This document shows, piece by piece, positions 34,009 through 38,365 of a DNA stretch of 38,365 bases; positions within the stretch are counted from its first letter, which is position 1, and every line of letters begins with the position of its first letter. The translations under genes and the position numbers were made by a program. Source of the DNA: DASWIG01 sp965371445. Its GTDB lineage: Bacteria > Acidobacteriota > Thermoanaerobaculia > Multivoradales > J023. The notes below the pieces were generated by a model. The model did no database searches. It had not been told where the DNA came from and worked only from the letters and a program-made list of their open reading frames with translations. Location: positions 1 through 38,365 of the forward strand of contig CBDUYN010000095.1 of NCBI GenBank assembly GCA_965371445.1. The letters run 5' to 3'.

Positions 34009-35919
34009 TCAGTCTTTGAGCCGTCCCCGGGCCAGGGGATCGGCGCGCAGGGAATAGGCCAGCCAGGCGGCTTGAGGATATCCTCGCAGCTCCGCGCGTG
34101 CCGCACGGATCGACTCCCCGAGCGTTCGCCCTTCCTGGACCGTACGGCAGAAGGTGGTGACGAATCGTTTGCCAAGCTCCGGGTGGACCTTGAAGGCACA
34201 GCTGAGCGGACCGGCCGGGGCGGCGAGAGCGCTTTTGGAGACCTCCGTCTCGGCCGGCGGCGACGAGCCGGCGACCCAACGTCCGAGGACGTAGTCGCCG
34301 CAGAGAAAGTCGTCTTCGATCAAGCTTCCTTCGTCGTCTTCATGATGCGGCTTGATCATCTCCCAGGGGATCCAGCTCTCCTCGGACACGATCAGGATCG
34401 TCTCGACTTTGCCCCGGACGCGCGCTCCCCAGACCTTCTTGAGCTCGCGGGGGAAAAGCTTCTCGTAGAGGTCGAAGCCGATGGCGCTCAGGGTCTCCGT
34501 GACCTCTTCGGGGCGCAGGGAGACGAGCTCCCGGTAGAGCCCGTCGATCCAAGCGGGGGGCGAGCCGTAGAACCTGAGCTCCTCGCGTAGGGTGTAGTAA
34601 AAGAGGCCGTGGCGAGGAGAGTGAAGCGTAAAGCGATAGCTCCTCGAGTTTTCGTTGATCGGGTTCTCCGTGACGACAAGGGTCAAGTCCGGAGCCTGCG
34701 CCTCCCGGTCGAGGGTGATCGTTGCCTCGGCGGCGACGGGCGAGCTCGCCACCTCGCCTTCGGCGACGACCGCTTCGGTCGTGACCGAAAGCGAGCCGAC
34801 ATATCTCTCGTCCTGGAAGAGCTGAACCTTGACGTCTTTCTTGCCCGCCGAACGAGGAACCAGCTTGAAGAGGAGCGGATCGGGGGCTCCGCCCTCGGAG
34901 AGGGTCAGTGTCTGGTGGTCGCTTCCCACACTTTCGAAGTCCTTGGCCGTGACCAGTACGTCAAGGCTTGGCTGGGCGGTGCCGGCGTCTTTCGAGCTGA
35001 CGGAGATCCGCAGGACGGTGGGCCGCCCCACCGCCACCCGCTCGTACATCAAGGCTTCCAGCTGACAGGGGATCGGGCGCCTCGGCGCCGGGACGCTGGC
35101 TGCCACTGGTGCCGCAGGTCGGGGGGCCGCGGGCTGAGGGGCCACCGGGCGCGCTGCGGCGGTTGCCGCGGGCGGTGGGGGCGCTGCCGCGGGCGGTGGG
35201 GGTGCTGCCGCGGGCGGTGGGGGTGCTGCCGCGGGCGGCGCTGCCGATGCGGCCGGAGCCGGCGCGGCAGCCGCCGGGGGTGCCGCCATCGGACGTGAGC
35301 CGGACGCGACGAGCCGCCCGCTCTTGTCCTTCGTCATCTGCTGCCTGAGGTGGCGAAGCGTCGCTTTCGAGATCGTCTTCAAGGTCTCGAAAACGCCCGT
35401 GCCGTTGATCGCCACGGCCTCGAGCACGGGCCAGTCGTTGCGGTTCATGGCCTCGTTGAGCTCTTCGACCGACAGGAGATCCGGGAGGTCGCGTTTGTTC
35501 AGCTGCAGGACCAGCGGGACGGTTTCGATCGAGAGCTCCATCTCCGCCAGGTTCTCCGCCAGGTTGTCGAGGGAGTCAGCGTTGGCCCGGAGCATGTCGC
35601 GCTGCGAGTCGGCGACGAAGACGACCCCGTCGACCCCCCGCAGGACGAGCTTGCGGGTGCTGTTGTAGAAGACCTGGCCCGGCACGGTGTAGAGCTGGAT
35701 GCGGGTGTTGAAGCCGCCGATCGTGCCGACTTCGATGGGCAGCAGGTCAAAAAAGAGAGTGCGGTCGCTCTCGGTGGCGAGCGACACCATCTCGCCGCGC
35801 GTGTCGGCCGAGCTGTGGTCAAAGATCCACTGGAGGTTGGTGGTCTTGCCGCAGAGCCCGGGGCCGTAGTAGACGACCTTGGCGGCCATCTGCTGGGTGT
35901 TGTAGTTGATGAAAACCAT
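34009..35919 (-). CDS. MglA-like Ras GTPase fused to beta domains and a shortened CHAT-like C terminus
   Basis: A 636-residue protein from the ATG at 35919, which aligns with the normal start of MglA and has an AGGAAGG site; upstream starts at 35988 (GGAAGG) and at GTG 36030 (GTGA overlap with the ATPase gene) are possible. Residues 1-195 are a full MglA-type GTPase: G1 GPGLCGKTT (19-27), TVPGQ in place of DxxG, NKRD. A Pro/Ala-rich linker of about 90 residues follows, then two beta-sandwich-like stretches (about 290-500). The last ~135 residues look like the two ends of a CHAT peptidase (ILIVSEESWIPWEMI; FCRTVQEGRTLGESIRAAR) with the central His/Cys core missing. MglA-type GTPases set cell polarity; CHAT fusions occur in bacterial conflict systems. 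The fusion is unusual. Confidence 0.85.
   Translation of the reverse strand: MVFINYNTQQMAAKVVYYGPGLCGKTTNLQWIFDHSSADTRGEMVSLATESDRTLFFDLLPIEVGTIGGFNTRIQLYTVPGQVFYNSTRKLVLRGVDGVVFVADSQRDMLRANADSLDNLAENLAEMELSIETVPLVLQLNKRDLPDLLSVEELNEAMNRNDWPVLEAVAINGTGVFETLKTISKATLRHLRQQMTKDKSGRLVASGSRPMAAPPAAAAPAPAASAAPPAAAPPPPAAAPPPPAAAPPPPAATAAARPVAPQPAAPRPAAPVAASVPAPRRPIPCQLEALMYERVAVGRPTVLRISVSSKDAGTAQPSLDVLVTAKDFESVGSDHQTLTLSEGGAPDPLLFKLVPRSAGKKDVKVQLFQDERYVGSLSVTTEAVVAEGEVASSPVAAEATITLDREAQAPDLTLVVTENPINENSRSYRFTLHSPRHGLFYYTLREELRFYGSPPAWIDGLYRELVSLRPEEVTETLSAIGFDLYEKLFPRELKKVWGARVRGKVETILIVSEESWIPWEMIKPHHEDDEGSLIEDDFLCGDYVLGRWVAGSSPPAETEVSKSALAAPAGPLSCAFKVHPELGKRFVTTFCRTVQEGRTLGESIRAARAELRGYPQAAWLAYSLRADPLARGRLKD
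35163..35225 (-). repeat. 21-bp tandem repeat encoding the Pro/Ala linker
   Basis: Three near-identical 21-bp units, each containing ctgccgcgggcggtggggg, plus a partial fourth, encode APPPPAA heptads in the linker between the GTPase and beta domains. A length change in steps of seven residues would keep the frame. Confidence 0.8.
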
Positions 35920-36026
35920 CCGGAGCCTTCCTCGGGAGGGGGGGTCCAAAGCCTCGATCGTCCACTCCGAGGAGAGGCTATCATCCATCGTCCTTCCGGC
36001 GTGCTCGCCCCGGCCGGGGGAGCTCG

Positions 36027-36758
36027 TCACCTGGGAGCGGTCAGGCTACGAACGAAATCCGAGGCGGGACGCTCCTCGACGTCCTCGACGCTGCCGCGCT
36101 GCTCGACGCGTCCGTCGCGTAGGACGACGACGGTGTCGGAAAGTGCCCGCGCGTCGGCCCAGTCGTGGGTCACGAGCACCGCGGTCAGCCCGCGTTCCTG
36201 CTGGAGACGGCGGATCATGCGCCGCATCTCGCCCCGCAGGTTGGCGTCGAGGTTCGAGAGCGGCTCGTCTAAAAGCAGCACCCGCGGCTCCTGGACGAGC
36301 GCCCGGGCGAGCGCCACCCGTTGCTGCTGGCCCCCCGAGAGCTCGTTGGGACGGCGCTGGGCAAGCTCCCCGAGCTGGACGCCTTTGAGCGCCGCGCCGA
36401 CGCGCTCCGCGATCTCCGGACGCGGGAGCTTGCGGATCCGGAGCGGAAAGGCGACGTTTTCGAACACCGAGAGGTGCGGCCAGATGGCGTAGCTCTGGAA
36501 AACCATAGAGACGTTGCGCCGTTCGGGCTGGACAAAGCTCCCGGCGGCCGTGTCGACCATCACCTCCTCGTCAAAAGCCACCCGGCCCGCCGTCGGACGT
36601 TCCAGGCCGGCGACGATCCGCAGGAGCGTCGTCTTGCCGCAGCCCGACGGGCCCAGGAGGCTCGTCAACCGCCCCCCGTCGACGTCGAGGGAGACGCGGT
36701 CCAAAACAGGCCGCCCCGCTTCGAACTCCTTCGTCAGGTCGCGGATCTCAATGCCCAT
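36027..36758 (-). CDS. ABC importer ATP-binding protein (Fe3+/thiamin-type)
   Basis: A 243-residue ATPase with Walker A (GPSGCGKTT), Q-loop (FQSYAIWPH), signature LSGGQQQR, Walker B (VLLLDEP) and H-loop (VTHDW). The FQSYAIWPHLSVFENVAFPL stretch is typical of FbpC/PotA-like ATPases of the ferric-iron, putrescine and thiamin importer group. It overlaps the permease gene by 11 nt and energises it. Its stop overlaps a possible GTG start of the MglA-CHAT-like gene. At 243 residues it lacks the C-terminal regulatory domain found in longer FbpC/MalK proteins. Confidence 0.92.
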   Translation of the reverse strand: MGIEIRDLTKEFEAGRPVLDRVSLDVDGGRLTSLLGPSGCGKTTLLRIVAGLERPTAGRVAFDEEVMVDTAAGSFVQPERRNVSMVFQSYAIWPHLSVFENVAFPLRIRKLPRPEIAERVGAALKGVQLGELAQRRPNELSGGQQQRVALARALVQEPRVLLLDEPLSNLDANLRGEMRRMIRRLQQERGLTAVLVTHDWADARALSDTVVVLRDGRVEQRGSVEDVEERPASDFVRSLTAPR

Positions 36759-38271
36759 CTTCGAGTCTCCCGGCCACGGTCCGCAGGACGAGGACCCCTG
36801 CGAGGAGGATCGTGCCGACCACCGCGGCCGAGGAGCGGTCGGCGTATTCCTGGAGGTTGAAGAGCACGACTCCGAGGGTCTCGGTCCCCGGCCCGTAGAG
36901 GAGGATCGACATCGTCAGCTCCGAGAAGCAGGGCAGGAAGACGAGAAGCGCGGTCGCAAAGAGCGGCGCCCGCAAGAGCGGCAACCAGATGCGCCGCAGC
37001 CGCGCACCCTGGCCGGCCCCGGCGAGCTGCGCCGCCTCGACCAGCGACGGATCGACGAGAAGCGCCGAAGGACGAACCGCCTGGACGCCCAGGGTCGCGT
37101 ACTTCAGGACATAGGCGATCACCAGGACGGCGAGGGTGTCGGCGAGGCGAAACCGGCCGAGCACGATGATCAGCCCGAGCGCCAGCACCGTCCCGGGCAG
37201 CGAGTAGCAGAAAAGCGCGGCGCGCTCGCCCGCGACGCCGAGGAGCCCCTGGGCCTTCTCTTGCTGGAAGTGGCCCCGCCATTGGGCGATCGCCACGGCA
37301 AGGGCGGCCGCCGCCACGACGAACGCCGCGGCGAGCGCCGTCAACAGGCTGTTCATGAGCGCCCGGTGGAACTCGTCGAGCGAGAAGAGGACGTAGCGCC
37401 AGGCCCGCAGGCTCAGGTTCTCCCAGGCGAAAACGCCGGGTTGAGCGAAAAAGCTCGAGACGACGAGGGCGAGAAGCGGCAGGCAGACCATGCCGCCCCA
37501 GAGGGCGTAGAGGACGGCGGCTGCCGGAGCGCGCCAGCGTCCGAGCTCGACGAGCGCCGAGCGCGAGGCTTTGCCGGCGACGAGCCCTACCTTGCGGCGC
37601 CTCGAAAAAGCACCGGCCAGGAGCACCAGGGCCAGGGTCACCGCGGCGAGCTCCAGGGCGATCAGGAGGGCCTCGTCAAAAGCCTGGGCGCTGCCTTCCT
37701 GGATACGGGCGTAGATCGCCGTCGTCAGGACGTACTTGCGCGCCGGCGCGCCGATCATCGCCGGTACGCCGAAGCTGGCGAGCGAGGCCAGGGCCACGGC
37801 CACGAGGCCCGCGGCGATGTTGCCGCCGAGAATCGGCACCGTGATGCGGCGAAAGACCTGGAGCGGTGAGGCTCCGGCGAGCCTTGCCGCTTCTTCGAGC
37901 CCCGGGTCCATTTGCTTCAATCCCGACCAGACGCCGAAGAAGAGGATCGTGAACAAGACCGACGCCTCGACGAAGATCACGCCGCCCAGGTTGTAGATCG
38001 AAACCAGCCGCTCGACGCCGAAAAGGCGTTTCGCGAGGAGGTTGAGCCAGCCCACGCTGGGATTGGCGAGCACCACCCAGGCGATCGCCAGCAGATAGGA
38101 CGGCAGGGCGTAGGAGAGGGTGAAGACGCGTTGGAGAAAGCGCGCGCCGGGCAGGTCCGTTCTCTCGATCAGCCATGCGCTCGGCACGGCGATCACAAGG
38201 GAGAAGGAGGTCACGCCGAGGACCACGAGGGCCGAGTTTTTTGCCGCTTCGATCCAGAACTCTGAAGTCAT
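36748..38271 (-). CDS. ABC importer permease, fused two-half type (FbpB/ThiP-like)
   Basis: A 507-residue inner-membrane protein with about 12 hydrophobic segments in two homologous halves. Each half has the EAA loop that contacts the ATPase: EEAARLAGASPLQVFRRI (near 140) and VEAAQLAGAGQGARLRRI (near 415). This architecture is shared by ferric-iron (FbpB) and thiamin (ThiP) importers; the length fits both. Two TenA genes about 7 kb away make thiamin tempting, and a TonB receptor nearby makes iron tempting, but the substrate-binding protein, which would decide, is not in the window. GGAG lies 4-5 nt before the ATG. Confidence 0.9.
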   Translation of the reverse strand: MTSEFWIEAAKNSALVVLGVTSFSLVIAVPSAWLIERTDLPGARFLQRVFTLSYALPSYLLAIAWVVLANPSVGWLNLLAKRLFGVERLVSIYNLGGVIFVEASVLFTILFFGVWSGLKQMDPGLEEAARLAGASPLQVFRRITVPILGGNIAAGLVAVALASLASFGVPAMIGAPARKYVLTTAIYARIQEGSAQAFDEALLIALELAAVTLALVLLAGAFSRRRKVGLVAGKASRSALVELGRWRAPAAAVLYALWGGMVCLPLLALVVSSFFAQPGVFAWENLSLRAWRYVLFSLDEFHRALMNSLLTALAAAFVVAAAALAVAIAQWRGHFQQEKAQGLLGVAGERAALFCYSLPGTVLALGLIIVLGRFRLADTLAVLVIAYVLKYATLGVQAVRPSALLVDPSLVEAAQLAGAGQGARLRRIWLPLLRAPLFATALLVFLPCFSELTMSILLYGPGTETLGVVLFNLQEYADRSSAAVVGTILLAGVLVLRTVAGRLEDGH

Positions 38272-38329
38272 CGCTCCGAGAGCATAGCCTGACTTACAGA
38301 GACCAGAGGGCTGGGTGGCAAGGTCAAGC

Positions 38330-38352
38330 AGAGAGCGCCGGTGAAAACCGGC
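38330..38352 (+). promoter_or_regulatory. Possible start of a structured RNA leader (T-box- or riboswitch-like), cut by window end
   Basis: AGAGAG is followed by a hairpin GCCGGT-GAAA-ACCGGC (38337-38352). AGAGAG plus GGTGAAAA next to a short GC stem resembles T-box stem I; CCGGTGAAAACCGG alone also resembles part of the cobalamin riboswitch core. The rest would be outside the window, upstream of a plus-strand gene. Weak evidence. Confidence 0.25.
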
Positions 38353-38365
38353 AGAGTGTAGGAGG

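Overview
The window is a high-GC stretch of about 38 kb that reads as a chromosomal piece of an Acidobacteriota bacterium, possibly of the Thermoanaerobaculia/Holophagae side (inference, not proven). Pointers are a secreted protein with the acidobacterial VWFA-type domain, a serine/threonine kinase fused to TPRs, a Ras-like MglA-type GTPase, many secreted proteins with Gram-negative features (TonB receptor, lipoboxes) and the C-terminal phrase FE(S/T)GDTSxWS. No rRNA, tRNA, CRISPR array, intact transposase or phage module was seen.

Layout. 1-1.9 kb: a secreted subtilisin (minus strand, 3' end outside the window) preceded by an unusual array of four TTAC-N8-TTAC direct-repeat pairs. 1.9-11.9 kb: a tightly packed minus-strand operon, in transcription order two-domain FKBP isomerase, M1 metallopeptidase, polytopic membrane protein, HlyD adaptor, C39-peptidase ABC exporter, and a second ABC exporter with a degenerate C39-like N terminus. 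The last four cistrons overlap by GTGA/ATGA. This looks like a peptide export/maturation module without an identified cargo. 12.0-16.7 kb: plus-strand genes: a small acidic lipoprotein followed by an out-of-frame coding tail, a response regulator-diguanylate cyclase with a good sigma-70 promoter and a strong leader hairpin, the VWFA-type protein, a GNAT remnant on the other strand, and a lipoprotein.

16.7-23.8 kb: the most interesting locus, all on the minus strand. A near-consensus sigma-54 promoter (23796-23811) precedes a 744-residue multidomain protein without a signal peptide, a DUF1360-like membrane protein and a small double-cysteine protein, coupled by GTGA/ATGA overlaps. Immediately downstream lie a GAF-type sigma-54 activator and a TPR-fused serine/threonine kinase. 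Promoter, activator, kinase and structural genes together look like a self-contained, apparently undescribed system.

24.1-29.7 kb: a D-threonine-aldolase-type PLP enzyme, a POT peptide transporter, a secreted protein with a Cys/His tail, fragments of dead genes (one HicB-antitoxin-like), and a tandem of two TenA paralogues, one without and one with the active-site cysteine (thiamin pyrimidine salvage). 29.7-33.9 kb: a secreted seven-repeat propeller-like protein and a TonB-dependent receptor with a near-consensus promoter. 34.0-38.3 kb: an iron/thiamin-type ABC importer (permease, ATPase) whose ATPase gene abuts an MglA-like GTPase fused through a Pro/Ala linker to beta domains and a shortened CHAT-like C terminus, a second candidate for an undescribed, conflict-system-like protein. 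The extreme right end carries a structured motif resembling the start of a riboswitch or T-box leader for a gene outside the window.
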